From Bordetella avium (GTDB taxonomy: Bacteria; Pseudomonadota; Gammaproteobacteria; Burkholderiales; Burkholderiaceae_B), in contig NZ_CP139969.1 in the NCBI RefSeq assembly GCF_034424645.1, positions 1,302,001 to 1,366,000 on the forward strand: a stretch of 64,000 nucleotides of DNA. Direction: 5' to 3'. The notes beneath the pieces were generated by a model that saw nothing but the letters and a program-made list of their open reading frames with translations, had not been told where the DNA came from and did not search any database. The translations under genes were made by a program, and so were the position numbers. How positions within the stretch are numbered: the first letter of the stretch is position 1; each line of letters opens with the position of its first letter. Below are positions 10,572-19,833 of this stretch, one piece after another.

Positions 10572-11723
10572 ATGACAGACAATACAACTTCTCTTCCGCC
10601 GAACCCGCCGGCGGGCGCCGCTGCGGAGCGCGCGCCGGAAACCGTCAAGTCCTCCCGCGGCTGGTTGTCCACGGCGCTCATTATCGTCTTACTGATCGCC
10701 ATCGGCTTGGGGGCGGCCCTGTGGAACCTCCGTGAGCAGTCCGGCCGGGCTGGGCGAGAGGTTGCCAGCCGTCTGGATCGCCTGAACGGCGAACTCGCTC
10801 AGGCCCGCAACGATGTACGCGAGGCCTTGTCGCTGGCGCAGGCGCAAAGCGGTCGTGTCGCCGATCTGGAGGGCAAGATTCGCGAGGCGCAGAGCCAGTA
10901 CCACGTGCTCCAGCAGGCTATGCAAAACCTCAACGATGGCGCCAGCGACGAAATGCTCGCCAACGACATCGAACGCCTGATCACCATTGCGAGCCAGCAA
11001 CTGCGTCTGGCGGGCAATGTCAATAATGCCGTTGTGGCGCTGGAAACCGCTCAGGCCCGTCTGGCCCGTGCCGACCGCCCGCGCTTTGCCAGCCTGCAAC
11101 AGGCTATCAACGGCGACCTGGATCGTCTGCGGGCCGTCAATACCGTCGATGTGCCGGCTGTGTCGGCCCGTATCGAGCGCCTGGTCGGCCTGGTAGGGCG
11201 TGCCTCCCTGCTGGTGCCCGATGGCGCTGCACCCGGTGTGGCCGAGCAAGCTGCCACCGCCCTAGCCGTGCCGCCTTCGTCGCCGTTGCCCCTGCCGGCG
11301 GATGCCGCCTGGTGGGAACGGTGGCGTGCCGAGATTGCCTCCTGGCCAGGCCGAGCCGGTGCCGCGCTCGCCAGCGAGATGGGTGATCTCGTTCGCGTAC
11401 AACGCGTGGATCAGCCCGCCGCCTTGCTGCTTTCCACAGATCAGGCCGCTGATCTGCGCTCTGTATTGCGTCAACGTCTGTTGTCGCTGCAATTGGCCTT
11501 GCTGATGCGTCAGCCGGCCATCTGGAAAAGCGAGCTCGATCACATCGCGGACACGCTGAGCAAGTATTTCGATGGCCGCTCTGCCGATACCCAGGCCGCA
11601 CTGGCCCTGACGCGTGAGCTGGCCCGTACTGACATCGCCGTGCGCGTGCCCGATGTCGCTGACAGCTTGAACGGTATCGCGTCGCTGCGCGCCGCCGGCT
11701 TCAAGCCTGACGAGCAGGACTGA
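10572..11723 (+). CDS. hemX: HemX-like membrane protein of the haem cluster
   Basis: 383 residues: a short Pro-rich cytoplasmic head, one transmembrane helix at about residues 34-54 (LIIVLLIAIGLGAALWNL), then a long coiled-coil region and a helical periplasmic domain ending near residue 380. This is the HemX family, often labelled as uroporphyrin-III C-methyltransferase, but there is no methyltransferase fold here; HemX is better seen as a membrane partner of haem synthesis enzymes. It lies 36 bases after hemD and 4 bases before hemY. Confidence 0.9.
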   Translation: MTDNTTSLPPNPPAGAAAERAPETVKSSRGWLSTALIIVLLIAIGLGAALWNLREQSGRAGREVASRLDRLNGELAQARNDVREALSLAQAQSGRVADLEGKIREAQSQYHVLQQAMQNLNDGASDEMLANDIERLITIASQQLRLAGNVNNAVVALETAQARLARADRPRFASLQQAINGDLDRLRAVNTVDVPAVSARIERLVGLVGRASLLVPDGAAPGVAEQAATALAVPPSSPLPLPADAAWWERWRAEIASWPGRAGAALASEMGDLVRVQRVDQPAALLLSTDQAADLRSVLRQRLLSLQLALLMRQPAIWKSELDHIADTLSKYFDGRSADTQAALALTRELARTDIAVRVPDVADSLNGIASLRAAGFKPDEQD

Positions 11724-11727
11724 ACCC

Positions 11728-13284
11728 ATGCGTACTTGGTTCTGGACGCTTCTTCTGGCCTGCGCCGCCGTGGCGCTGGCGGTGGTGTTGCGCGCTCATC
11801 CGGGCAATGTGTTGATCCTCGTGTCGCCCTGGCGCATCGAAGTATCGCTGACGTTGGCGGTGCTGCTGCTGGTGGCGCTGTTTGCCGCGCTGTATGTGGG
11901 GCTGCGTGTGTTGGCCTGGTTGGTCGCCATTCCTGACCGCGTGCGGGCCTGGCGTGGCCGTCGTGCTCAGGCCCGTGACCACGAACTGCTCGAGCGCGGC
12001 TGGATCAGCCTGCTTGAGGGGCGTTTCTCTCATGCCGGGAAAGATTTGGTCAAGCTGCTGGAGCAAACCAAGGAGCCCGGACGGCGTGTGTTGGCCGCCT
12101 TGTCAGCTGCCCGTGCCGAGCATGGCCTGAGCGAGTTCGAGCGCCGCGATCAGATGCTGGCCAAGGCCCGCGAAGAGGCGGGCGAAGATGCAGGGCTGCA
12201 GGAGGCCACGGCTACCGTGGCGGCGGACATGTTGCTCGATCAGGGCCAGCCTGCCCGCGCGCTGGAAGTGCTGGCGCCCCTTCAAGATGGTGGCGCCCGT
12301 CATTTGCATACCCTGCGTCTGTTGCTGCGCGCCGAGACGGCCTTGGGTCACCAAGAGCGCGTTTTCGTGCTTGCGCGCGGATTGGCGCGCCGTAACGCCT
12401 TGAACAAGACCGAGGCTGCCCAATTGATCGACAGTTCGGGCGCGGCTCGTTTGCGCGCTGCTTTGGGCAGTGATGCCTGGCGAGGGATCTGGAAAGACCT
12501 GAAGGCCGACGAGCGCACGCTGCCCAATATTGCTCTTGCTGGTGCTGCCGCCTTCGAGGCCGCGGGCGATTACAACGAGGCTGCTCGCGTCCTTGAAGCG
12601 GCCATTGCCCAGAAATTCAACCACACTCTGGTGGCTGCCTATGCGCGTTGCGACGCCGAGCAGGTGCCGCGCCGTCTGGCCAAGGCTGAAACCTGGTTGC
12701 AGCAGCGGCCTGCGGACGCCGAAATGCTGACCGCCCTGGGATTGCTGTGTCTGAACGGCCAGCTTTGGGGGCAAGCTGAGCGTTATTTGCAGCGAGGTGT
12801 GTCGCGCCGTAACGATGCGCAAACCCATGCCTTGCTGGGCAGCCTTTATGATCGGCTGAACCGTCCATCAGATGCCGCGCGTCATTGGCGTCTGGCCACG
12901 GCCGCCACCATGGCGCTGCCTACGCTGGCTACCGATGCGGCATTGCCTGCGGCGGATACGCAAGCTGATCCGCATCGTCTGGACGCCGAAGGGGCTTATG
13001 GCAACGGTGAAGAGCCCGAGGTCTATAGCGCTGCCGCGATGCCGCCGGAACCCCAGGCAGAACCGCCCGTCGTGGCCGTCGACTATGTGCTGGACAGCCG
13101 CGAGCCTGGCGTGCCACCCGTCGCCGGAGCTGCTGTTCCGCTGCGGTCGGCCATCGATATCGAAGAGTATTTCGACAGTGCACCCATACCCCAGGCTGCC
13201 TTTGAGGCACCGGTTAGCGGCTTCAAAACCGAGGCAGATCCCGCGGTGGGCCGCGCCGAGGTCAAGCCCGCAGATAAAGCCTGA
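11728..13284 (+). CDS. hemY: HemY TPR membrane protein
   Basis: 518 residues. Two N-terminal transmembrane helices (residues 4-22 and about 38-62) precede a TPR/HemY_N domain with repeated helical pairs (for example [20 protein letters not shown]). The C-terminal roughly 110 residues are low-complexity, acidic and Pro/Ala-rich. This is the proteobacterial HemY protein and not the Bacillus protoporphyrinogen oxidase of the same name. Its exact role in late haem synthesis is unclear. It is the last gene of hemCDXY. Confidence 0.92.
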   Translation: MRTWFWTLLLACAAVALAVVLRAHPGNVLILVSPWRIEVSLTLAVLLLVALFAALYVGLRVLAWLVAIPDRVRAWRGRRAQARDHELLERGWISLLEGRFSHAGKDLVKLLEQTKEPGRRVLAALSAARAEHGLSEFERRDQMLAKAREEAGEDAGLQEATATVAADMLLDQGQPARALEVLAPLQDGGARHLHTLRLLLRAETALGHQERVFVLARGLARRNALNKTEAAQLIDSSGAARLRAALGSDAWRGIWKDLKADERTLPNIALAGAAAFEAAGDYNEAARVLEAAIAQKFNHTLVAAYARCDAEQVPRRLAKAETWLQQRPADAEMLTALGLLCLNGQLWGQAERYLQRGVSRRNDAQTHALLGSLYDRLNRPSDAARHWRLATAATMALPTLATDAALPAADTQADPHRLDAEGAYGNGEEPEVYSAAAMPPEPQAEPPVVAVDYVLDSREPGVPPVAGAAVPLRSAIDIEEYFDSAPIPQAAFEAPVSGFKTEADPAVGRAEVKPADKA

Positions 13285-13319
13285 TTTCCTTCAAGACATT
13301 TACTCCGCAAGGTTTCATT

Positions 13320-13853
13320 ATGAGTTTTGAGCGTGTTCCCGCCGGCAAGAACCTGCCGGAAGATTTCAACGTCATCATTGAAATCCCGATGAATGCCGAT
13401 CCCGTCAAGTACGAAATCGACAAGGAAAGTGATGCGATCTTCGTTGATCGCTTCATGCTGACGGCGATGCACTATCCCTGCAACTATGGCTACATTCCCC
13501 AAACGCTCTCTGAAGATGGGGACCCCGCCGATGTGCTGGTGATCACGCCTTTCCCGATCCAGATTGGCGCCGTCGTGCGCTGCCGGGCTCTGGGCGTACT
13601 GGAGATGGACGACGAGTCGGGCGGCGACGCCAAGCTGCTGGCCGTGTCGGTGGACAAACTTTATCCGCCCTACCGCCATATCAAGTCCTACGAAGACCTC
13701 CCGGCTGAGGATGTCGCCCGTATTCAACACTTTTTCGAGCATTACAAAGACCTCGAAAAGGGCAAATGGGTGAAGGTCAAGGGTTGGAAGGGTGTTGAGG
13801 CTGCTCACGAAGAAATTCTGCGCAGCGCTGAGCGCTACAGCCAGCAAGGCTGA
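13320..13853 (+). CDS. ppa: Inorganic pyrophosphatase (family I)
   Basis: 177 residues, normal for soluble hexameric bacterial PPase. It hydrolyses PPi to phosphate with Mg2+. Catalytic motifs present: [19 protein letters not shown] near the N terminus, the [13 protein letters not shown] segment, [10 protein letters not shown] (the Asp cluster) and [11 protein letters not shown]. It ends in a strong intrinsic terminator and lies 35 bases after hemY. Confidence 0.97.
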   Translation: MSFERVPAGKNLPEDFNVIIEIPMNADPVKYEIDKESDAIFVDRFMLTAMHYPCNYGYIPQTLSEDGDPADVLVITPFPIQIGAVVRCRALGVLEMDDESGGDAKLLAVSVDKLYPPYRHIKSYEDLPAEDVARIQHFFEHYKDLEKGKWVKVKGWKGVEAAHEEILRSAERYSQQG

Positions 13854-13893
13854 TACCGCCGCGCGGCTGTTTGCGCGCAGGTGGCCGCAGCGG

Positions 13894-13930
13894 GGCCGCG
13901 ACGGCATGATGCCCGGCGCGGCCTTTTTTG
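13894..13930 (+). terminator. Intrinsic terminator after ppa
   Basis: GGCCGCG...CGCGGCC outer stem enclosing GGCAT/ATGCC, followed directly by six T residues (13924-13929), 40 bases after the ppa stop. Confidence 0.85.
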
Positions 13931-14097
13931 CGCCTGCTCTTTCGAACTCGGATGGGCGCAGGCCGTCAGAGTCCGCTGTAATCGTTGTGACGGTCCAGAG
14001 GGCGTAGGGAATCCCGCGGAAAAGCGGATAAACTCGCGAATTGCCAGTGAGTACAAACCGGCCTGGCCGGCAATATGTTCAACGAGGTTTCATCATC

Positions 14098-14793
14098 ATG
14101 GACTATGTGATTCCCCCGATGCCGACGGTCTCCGTGCCGGTGGCGGGCAGCAATGCCCAATTTCCGGTTCGCCGCGTGTATTGCGTTGGCCGGAACTATG
14201 CCGAGCACGCCAAGGAAATGGGCTTTACGGGGCGCGAAGACCCGTTCTTTTTCAATAAGCCTGCCGATACGGTGCTGTCCGTCGCTGACGGAGAAACGGG
14301 CGAGATGCCATATCCGCCGCGCAGCAGCAATCTGCATTATGAAATGGAACTGGTCGTGGCCTTGGCCAAGGGCGGGCGGGATATCCCGGTCGATCAGGCT
14401 GGTGACTGCGTATGGGGTTATGCCTTGGGCCTGGATATGACGCGCCGTGATTTGCAGGGCGACGCTAAAAAGCAGGGCCGTCCTTGGGAGGTCGGCAAAG
14501 CCTTTGATTTGTCGGCACCGATAGGTCCGATCCATCCGCGCAGTGTGGTAGGCACGCTAGAGAAGGCGGCAATCTGGTTGGACGTCAATGGCGAGCGCAA
14601 GCAGTCCAGCGATATTTCGCAGATGATCTGGAACATTCCTGAAACCATCGCTTATCTGTCCACGCTGTTTGAGTTGCACGCGGGCGACCTCATCTTTACT
14701 GGCACGCCGGAAGGGGTGGGCGCCGTCGTCAAAGGTGATGAAATCATAGGCGGCGTAGACGGCCTGGGCGAACTGCGCCTTCGCATCATCTGA
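14098..14793 (+). CDS. Fumarylacetoacetate hydrolase family protein
   Basis: 231 residues from the ATG at 14098 (an in-frame TTG at 14041 would add 19 residues that do not resemble the family). The FAH fold is evident: VYCVGRNYAEHAKEMG, then the metal-ligand region LHYEMELVVALAKGG with conserved Glu residues, GYALGLDMTRRDLQ, and FTGTPEGVGAV near the C terminus. Related enzymes cleave fumarylpyruvate (NagK type) or decarboxylate oxaloacetate; the substrate cannot be set from sequence alone. It is followed by the entericidin gene 19 bases later. Confidence 0.88.
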   Translation: MDYVIPPMPTVSVPVAGSNAQFPVRRVYCVGRNYAEHAKEMGFTGREDPFFFNKPADTVLSVADGETGEMPYPPRSSNLHYEMELVVALAKGGRDIPVDQAGDCVWGYALGLDMTRRDLQGDAKKQGRPWEVGKAFDLSAPIGPIHPRSVVGTLEKAAIWLDVNGERKQSSDISQMIWNIPETIAYLSTLFELHAGDLIFTGTPEGVGAVVKGDEIIGGVDGLGELRLRII

Positions 14794-14812
14794 AAGGCAT
14801 CAAGGAGTATTC

Positions 14813-14944
14813 ATGCGCAGTAAGATAGTGCTGGCCGCTTTCGTGGTGTTTGGATTTGTTCTGCAAGGCTGCAACACGATGGCTGGCATGGGCAAAGACG
14901 TTTCACGCGCAGGTAACGCCATTACCAACGCCGCGGAAAAGTAA
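14813..14944 (+). CDS. Entericidin-family lipoprotein (43 aa)
   Basis: 43 residues with a signal peptide ending in a lipobox (FVLQGC, Cys at residue 20) and a mature part NTMAGMGKDVSRAGNAITNAA matching the entericidin A/B (EcnAB) pattern. These are small outer-membrane lipoproteins; EcnB is linked to programmed lysis in enteric bacteria, but its role in betaproteobacteria is not settled. CAAGGAG lies 6 bases upstream of the ATG. No second entericidin copy is adjacent. Confidence 0.85.
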   Translation: MRSKIVLAAFVVFGFVLQGCNTMAGMGKDVSRAGNAITNAAEK

Positions 14945-14997
14945 TCGGCGGTCCTGTGGGCCCGGCGAGCGGGGGCTACAACATAAGCGTTGACAGC

Positions 14998-15033
14998 AAG
15001 GGCCCGAGTCCGGCAGCCCCGGACACGGGCCTT
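14998..15033 (+). terminator. Terminator after the entericidin gene
   Basis: AAGGGCCCGAGTCCGG pairs with CCGGACACGGGCCTTT around a short CAGC-centred loop (one internal mismatch), giving a stable GC hairpin ending in CCTTT, 53 bases after the entericidin stop. The rest of the gene-free stretch 15034-15206 shows no convincing frame. Confidence 0.6.
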
Positions 15034-15206
15034 TAGTTTGTTATGAGCACGGCCTTCGCGAGCAACTCGCCCGCAGCTGGGGCAGGGCGGCAGCGGGTAG
15101 CCGTGCAAGCAGACCTCGGGTTTGCGGCGGCGCAATGTATCGTATGGCAGTGGCTACGGCAGTGGCTGGTCGCGCATAGGGTGAGTAGCCGTTTTTTGCC
15201 GGTCGT

Positions 15207-15244
15207 CAGGCCTGGCCTGCTTCAATCGAAGCAGGCCAGGCCTG
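15207..15244. terminator. Long perfect hairpin downstream of lon
   Basis: 17-bp perfect stem (CAGGCCTGGCCTGCTTC and its complement) around an AATC loop, 14 bases beyond the lon stop codon. There is no immediate U-tract on the minus strand. It lies between convergent transcription units and may act as a bidirectional terminator or 3'-end stabiliser. Confidence 0.55.
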
Positions 15245-15258
15245 TGTTTGCCGTCGCT

Positions 15259-17586
15259 TCAGGATAGCGGCGGCAAATCCCCGTCTATCGCGCAGGCCAC
15301 CGCGTCCTCAACACGGTCAAGCAGCACAAAGCGCAGTTTTTTGCGCGCCTCGGCGGGCACGTCGTCCAGATCGCGTTGATTGCGCCGAGGCAGCATGACC
15401 ACCTTGATACCCGCTCGCAGCGCTGCCAAGGTTTTCTCTTTGACGCCGCCGATGGGCAGCACCAGGCCTCGCAAACTGACCTCTCCTGTCATGGCGACCT
15501 CGGCACTGACGGGCTTTTCGCTTAAGAGTGAGGCCAGCGCCACAAACATTGCCACCCCCGCGCTAGGGCCGTCTTTCGGGGTGGCGCCTGCCGGGACATG
15601 GATATGAATATCCAGTTTCTCGAGGGAGTCGCCACTCCAGGTTTTGGCCAGTGTCAGGGCCGTTTGGGCAGACTCTTTCATGACGTCGCCCAACTGTCCG
15701 GTGAGGATGAGACGCCCGTTTCCTGGCACTTTGCTGGCTTCGATGAAAAGAATATCGCCGCCCACAGGCGTCCAGGCCAAGCCGGTGGCGACACCCGGCA
15801 CGCTGGTGCGCAAGGCCACCTCGTTTTCGAATCGTGGCGGGCCTAAAATGGCTGCCAGATCATCGGCATCAATGGCTACGCGTTCTGCCTGGCCTTCGGC
15901 GATGCGCATGGCGACTTGTCGCAGCACGGAACCGATTTCCCGTTCCAGGCCGCGCACGCCGGCCTCGCGGGTGTAGTTACCAACAATGGAGGCCAAGGCG
16001 GCATCGCTGATGCTGGCCTGCTCCTGCGTAAGGCCGTTGGCCTCGAGCTGGCGACGCACAAGATAGCGCCGCGCAATCTGTATCTTTTCTTCCTCGGTGT
16101 AACCGGGTAACTGGATGATCTCCATCCGATCACGCAGCGGCCCCGGTATGGTGTCCAGCGCATTGGCGGTGCAGATGAACATGACGTGCGACAGATCGAA
16201 GTCCACGGCCAGATAGTTGTCGCGGAATTTGTGATTCTGTTCGGGGTCCAGCACTTCGAGCAGGGCACTGCCAGGATCGCCATGAAAGCCGCCCGAGCCC
16301 AGCTTGTCGATTTCATCGAGCATGATGACGGCATTGCTGGTGCCCGCGCGGCGCATGGCTTGGATGATATTGCCCGGCAGGGCGCCAAGATAGGTGCGAC
16401 GGTGCCCGCGGATTTCGGCTTCGTCATGTACGCCGCCTAGCGCAACGCGCTGAAAGGCGCGGCCGGTGGCGCGGGCGATGGATTGCCCCAGGGAGGTCTT
16501 GCCCACACCCGGCGGACCGGCAAAGCAGAGAATGGGGCTGCGGCCCTGTGGATTGAGTTTGCGCACAGCCAGATACTCGAGGATACGACGCTTGACCTTG
16601 TCCAGTCCGAAATGGTCTTGGTCGAGGATAGTCCGCGCCTCGGCCAGATCAATCGCTTTTTGCGGCTCCTGCTTCCAGGGCAGCTCGGTAATCCATTCAA
16701 GATAGGTGCGCAGCATGGCGCTTTCGTTGCTGGATTCCCCCATGCGTTGCAGGCGGCTGAATTCTTTGCGCGCATGGCGAAGCACCTCTTCGGGCATGCT
16801 GGCGGCTTCGATGGCATTCTTGAGCTCTTCGAGCTCGGCAGCCGTGTCTTCCGTATCGCCGAGTTCTTTCTGTATCTGACGAAGTTGCTCGCGCAGCATG
16901 GTTTCTCGTTGCCGCTCATCGAACTGTGCGCGGGTGCGCTCGCCAATTTCCTTGGATAGACGCAGCACCTCGATGCGCGAGGCCAAGAGTTCGATGACTC
17001 TGTCGAGTCGGAGAGACAGATCGAAAGTTTCAAGAATGGCCTGTTTCTCGTCTGGCTTGATATCCACCAGATTGGTGACCATATCGGCCAATAACCCGGC
17101 TGATTCGATGCCTTGCACGACGGCGCCGAGTTCGTCAGGCACATTGGGCAACAGCTTGATAGCCTCCAGCGTCTGCTGCTTCAGTTGCAGGAAACGCGCT
17201 TCCACCTCGCTGTTGCTGTCCTGGGTTTCCTCGATCAGGCTGACCCGAGCCACCATGTAGGGCCAGCCCTCGAGAAATTCCAGCACGCGAAAACGGCTTT
17301 GCCCTTGAACCAGCAGATGATGTGCGCCATCCTGGCCGGTGAGGTAGCGTGCGATGGGGCCTTGTGTGCCCACCCAGTAGAGATCGTCGGGGCCGACCTC
17401 ATCTTTCTTGGCATCGCGTTGCAGCAGAAAGCCGACAGGGCGCTCTGTCTTGACTGCCTCCTGCGCAGCTTCGACGGCGATCTGCCGCGCGACTGTCACC
17501 GGATTCAGAACGCCAGGAAACAGCACCGCGTCGCGCAGGGGGATGATGATGCGGGCATCTTCGGGCAGCGAGCGCAATTCGGTCAT
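15259..17586 (-). CDS. lon: ATP-dependent protease La (Lon)
   Basis: 775 residues, full-length LonA. Order: N-terminal substrate-binding domain (IIPLRDAVLFPGVLNPVTV), coiled-coil/helical region, AAA+ module with Walker A GPPGVGKTSLGQS and Walker B VIMLDEIDKLG, then the protease domain with the Ser-Lys dyad (Ser675 in KDGPSAGVAMF, Lys718 in GVKEKTL). It degrades misfolded and regulatory proteins in the cytoplasm. Its ATG overlaps the stop of the upstream hsp20 gene (ATGA), so the pair is translationally coupled. Confidence 0.97.
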   Translation of the reverse strand: MTELRSLPEDARIIIPLRDAVLFPGVLNPVTVARQIAVEAAQEAVKTERPVGFLLQRDAKKDEVGPDDLYWVGTQGPIARYLTGQDGAHHLLVQGQSRFRVLEFLEGWPYMVARVSLIEETQDSNSEVEARFLQLKQQTLEAIKLLPNVPDELGAVVQGIESAGLLADMVTNLVDIKPDEKQAILETFDLSLRLDRVIELLASRIEVLRLSKEIGERTRAQFDERQRETMLREQLRQIQKELGDTEDTAAELEELKNAIEAASMPEEVLRHARKEFSRLQRMGESSNESAMLRTYLEWITELPWKQEPQKAIDLAEARTILDQDHFGLDKVKRRILEYLAVRKLNPQGRSPILCFAGPPGVGKTSLGQSIARATGRAFQRVALGGVHDEAEIRGHRRTYLGALPGNIIQAMRRAGTSNAVIMLDEIDKLGSGGFHGDPGSALLEVLDPEQNHKFRDNYLAVDFDLSHVMFICTANALDTIPGPLRDRMEIIQLPGYTEEEKIQIARRYLVRRQLEANGLTQEQASISDAALASIVGNYTREAGVRGLEREIGSVLRQVAMRIAEGQAERVAIDADDLAAILGPPRFENEVALRTSVPGVATGLAWTPVGGDILFIEASKVPGNGRLILTGQLGDVMKESAQTALTLAKTWSGDSLEKLDIHIHVPAGATPKDGPSAGVAMFVALASLLSEKPVSAEVAMTGEVSLRGLVLPIGGVKEKTLAALRAGIKVVMLPRRNQRDLDDVPAEARKKLRFVLLDRVEDAVACAIDGDLPPLS

Positions 17587-17990
17587 GGGATCTCCCTAAG
17601 TTTGTTCAGGGTCAGGAGCAGGCAGCCGTTGGCGAGCTGCGGCGTGCCGGGCTCCAGCGCATGCAGCGGCAAGTTGATGCGGCGCAAAAACTGGCCGTAG
17701 GGTATTTCCAGCTGATGGATGCGGGTGTTGTGGGCGGCAGGGACGGGGCGCAGGCCGGTGACAGTAATGCCCTGGGGATCGAAGCGCACGACGACATCAT
17801 CGGGCCGAACACCAGGCAGTGCCACGATGACCTGTACGGCGTCCGTGCTTTCAACAATATCCACGGGAGGTTCCCAGGCGTGTGCCTTGGGGTGGGTGGA
17901 CCGCAGAACCTGACGCTGCAGGCGTTCCGCATGGTGCAAAAGCGCTAGCGCATCACCCCAGATCCAGGAAGAAAAGTCGCGCGATTTCAT
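17583..17990 (-). CDS. Small heat-shock protein (Hsp20/alpha-crystallin family)
   Basis: 135 residues starting at ATG 17990 (MKSRDFSSWIWGDALALLHH). The alpha-crystallin domain covers about residues 45-130: PPVDIVESTDAVQVIVALPG, then VRPDDVVVRFDPQGITVTG and EIPYGQFLRRINLP. Hsp20 proteins are ATP-independent holdases. The ATGA overlap with lon links a holdase with a protease in one message. A weak sigma32-like match (CTTGAG, 14 bases, CCGGGCAAT) lies on the minus strand at 18043-18071. Confidence 0.85.
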   Translation of the reverse strand: MKSRDFSSWIWGDALALLHHAERLQRQVLRSTHPKAHAWEPPVDIVESTDAVQVIVALPGVRPDDVVVRFDPQGITVTGLRPVPAAHNTRIHQLEIPYGQFLRRINLPLHALEPGTPQLANGCLLLTLNKLREIP

Positions 17991-18235
17991 TGCTCTTGAA
18001 GCCCCATTCAGGTTCTGCCGGGCAGTGCCGCGGCGCGATCTCATTGCCCGGAGGCGGAGGATGGACTCAAGCATGCAGGCCAGCGAGGCTGACCCTGCGC
18101 AGATCAATATACCTCAGCGGCCCTGTCGTCCGGTATGCGCTTGCTCGGGCTGTCATACATCGGCTTCTACGAATTGGCCAGATCGCTAGTCGTGTTCAGA
18201 CTGGCGGCTCCTGTTTCTGGACGATGAGGTGCAAG

Positions 18236-18496
18236 ATGCAAAAGACACGACGCCAGCGTGGTCAGGCCATGACGGAGTACATCATAGTGGTGGCGTTGGT
18301 GGCCGTTGCGGCTATCGCGGTTTATCAATATTTCGGGCAGGTGCTGCGCGCGCAAACTGCCGCCATGGCGCGCGAGCTCGCTGGCGAGGATGGCGGCGCG
18401 CAGGTCAAACAGGCCAGTGGCGCGGCGAGTAAAGCCGCCTCTCAGGTCAAGGCCCGGTCCCTGAAAACTTTCACGGGTAACGCGGGGGCCAAATGA
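18236..18496 (+). CDS. Flp/Tad-type prepilin
   Basis: 86 residues from ATG 18236, preceded by GAGGT 7 bases upstream. The N terminus QKTRRQRGQAMTEYIIVV contains the class IVb prepilin cleavage pattern (cleavage after Gly9, Glu at +5, Tyr at +6), followed by a single hydrophobic helix (IIVVALVAVAAIAVYQYF) and an Ala/Lys-rich tail. It would be the major pilin or a minor pilin of the Tad apparatus encoded downstream. The frame is open upstream to about 17882, but nothing there resembles a protein. It overlaps the next gene by 4 bases. Confidence 0.82.
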   Translation: MQKTRRQRGQAMTEYIIVVALVAVAAIAVYQYFGQVLRAQTAAMARELAGEDGGAQVKQASGAASKAASQVKARSLKTFTGNAGAK

Positions 18497-19833
18497 TTCG
18501 GGCCTGCCAGCGGCTACACGCGCAGGGCGGGCAGGCGCTCGTGCTGGGGCTGCTCCTGCTTAGCCTGTTGCTGGCGGCCTGGATATCGGCAAACTGGACT
18601 GCGCGGCTGGTTGCGGCGCGCGCACGGCTCACCCATGTGGCGGATGCGGTGGCTTACAGCGGGGCGCTCATGCAGGCCCGCCAACTGAATCTGCTGGCCT
18701 ATATTCATCGTGCCCAGCTCGGTCACCAGGTTGCCATGGCCCATTTGGTCACGCTCATTGCCTGGGGCCAACTGGCATCCACACAGGGGCGCAGACGGCT
18801 CACCGGCAATCCCCCGGCATTCCTGATCAGGCGCTTGTTTGGCTCGCGTTTTGCCCGTGCCTACGGTGTCACACCTTCTGGAAATACGTCCTCTTCCTAC
18901 AATGCGGCTGCCTTGCAGGCCTCATTGAAACGGCATGATGCAGTCGTTCATCGGATACTGGCTGACGCCGCCAGGCAGCAATGGGGGCAGGCAACTCGGG
19001 TTCGCGATGAACACATGATCCGCATTCTGCGGGCCAACTATGCGCCAGGCATCGGGGTTCCCACCATGCAAGTCCTTGATGACAACTTTTCTCGGTTGCT
19101 GGCATGGCGGTCGCCGCGTCAGTACCAGGGCTTGCTGGCTCCCACTTTGGCTATCATGCGGCGCTTTGCTTTTCTTGGCCCCCGCGACCTTACCGAAACC
19201 AGTGGCTGGATCACTCAACCGCTTTGTCCCTGGCAACGCCATCATCTGCGCCGGCGAGGTAAGACCTTTCTTGATGCGCAGGGCCGCTGGGGCGCCCACG
19301 ACACCCTGTCTTTTCATGCGTTGCGCAGCAATCGCTGGATAGGCTGCTACTTCAGAGAATATCCCATGGGTTGGGCCGCCAATGGCGCTTCGGCCTGGCA
19401 GTCGGGTCGGCACTATGTCGATCGTCCTCCCCCGGATTTTTCATCCCAGGAATTCTGGCGCTGGCTGCAGCAAAAGTCCGGCCTGCATGCGGGGAGCGGA
19501 AACTTCCTGGCCAATTCTTATGCCATGCGAGACCACATCGCTCATGCGGGCGGCGCGGGGCTACCCGATGTCCTTGGCCTCGCCCGACCGGACGCCGTTG
19601 CCCGGTTCTCGGTCAGACTGAGCACCAATTTGGCGGTTTCCGACCTGGGCCTGAATTGGAGCGCCAGGCATTTGGACGATGCTTGGTGGCGAGCGCTGGT
19701 TTTCAAACGCAGCGCCGCGGCCGAGACCTATTTCGTCGCGCCTGGGGCCGGCAGCGAGACCCCTTCTTTGTTTCATCCCTATTGGCAGGCCAGGTTGATC
19801 GCCATGCCTGCTACGACCGGAGTTCAACCATGA
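18493..19833 (+). CDS. TadG-like pilus assembly protein
   Basis: 446 residues. A short basic head, then GGQALVLGLLLLSLLLAAWIS as one N-terminal membrane helix, then ARLTHVADAVAYSGALMQAR, the Tad_N/TadG-like segment that follows the helix in pseudopilin-like TadG proteins. The remainder is a large extracytoplasmic domain without a clear VWA motif. Predicted role: minor pseudopilin or anchor of the Tad pilus. Both ends overlap neighbours by 4 bases. Confidence 0.65.
   Translation: MIRACQRLHAQGGQALVLGLLLLSLLLAAWISANWTARLVAARARLTHVADAVAYSGALMQARQLNLLAYIHRAQLGHQVAMAHLVTLIAWGQLASTQGRRRLTGNPPAFLIRRLFGSRFARAYGVTPSGNTSSSYNAAALQASLKRHDAVVHRILADAARQQWGQATRVRDEHMIRILRANYAPGIGVPTMQVLDDNFSRLLAWRSPRQYQGLLAPTLAIMRRFAFLGPRDLTETSGWITQPLCPWQRHHLRRRGKTFLDAQGRWGAHDTLSFHALRSNRWIGCYFREYPMGWAANGASAWQSGRHYVDRPPPDFSSQEFWRWLQQKSGLHAGSGNFLANSYAMRDHIAHAGGAGLPDVLGLARPDAVARFSVRLSTNLAVSDLGLNWSARHLDDAWWRALVFKRSAAAETYFVAPGAGSETPSLFHPYWQARLIAMPATTGVQP

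Noticed and set aside
17882..18235. In-frame extension upstream of the Flp-type prepilin
   Set aside because: It overlaps hsp20 antisense, contains no pilin-like residues, and the ATG at 18236 has its own ribosome-binding site.
19371..19829. In-frame extension upstream of the TadE-like gene
   Set aside because: These residues are a shifted reading of the TadG-like gene; the true start is the ATGA junction at 19830.
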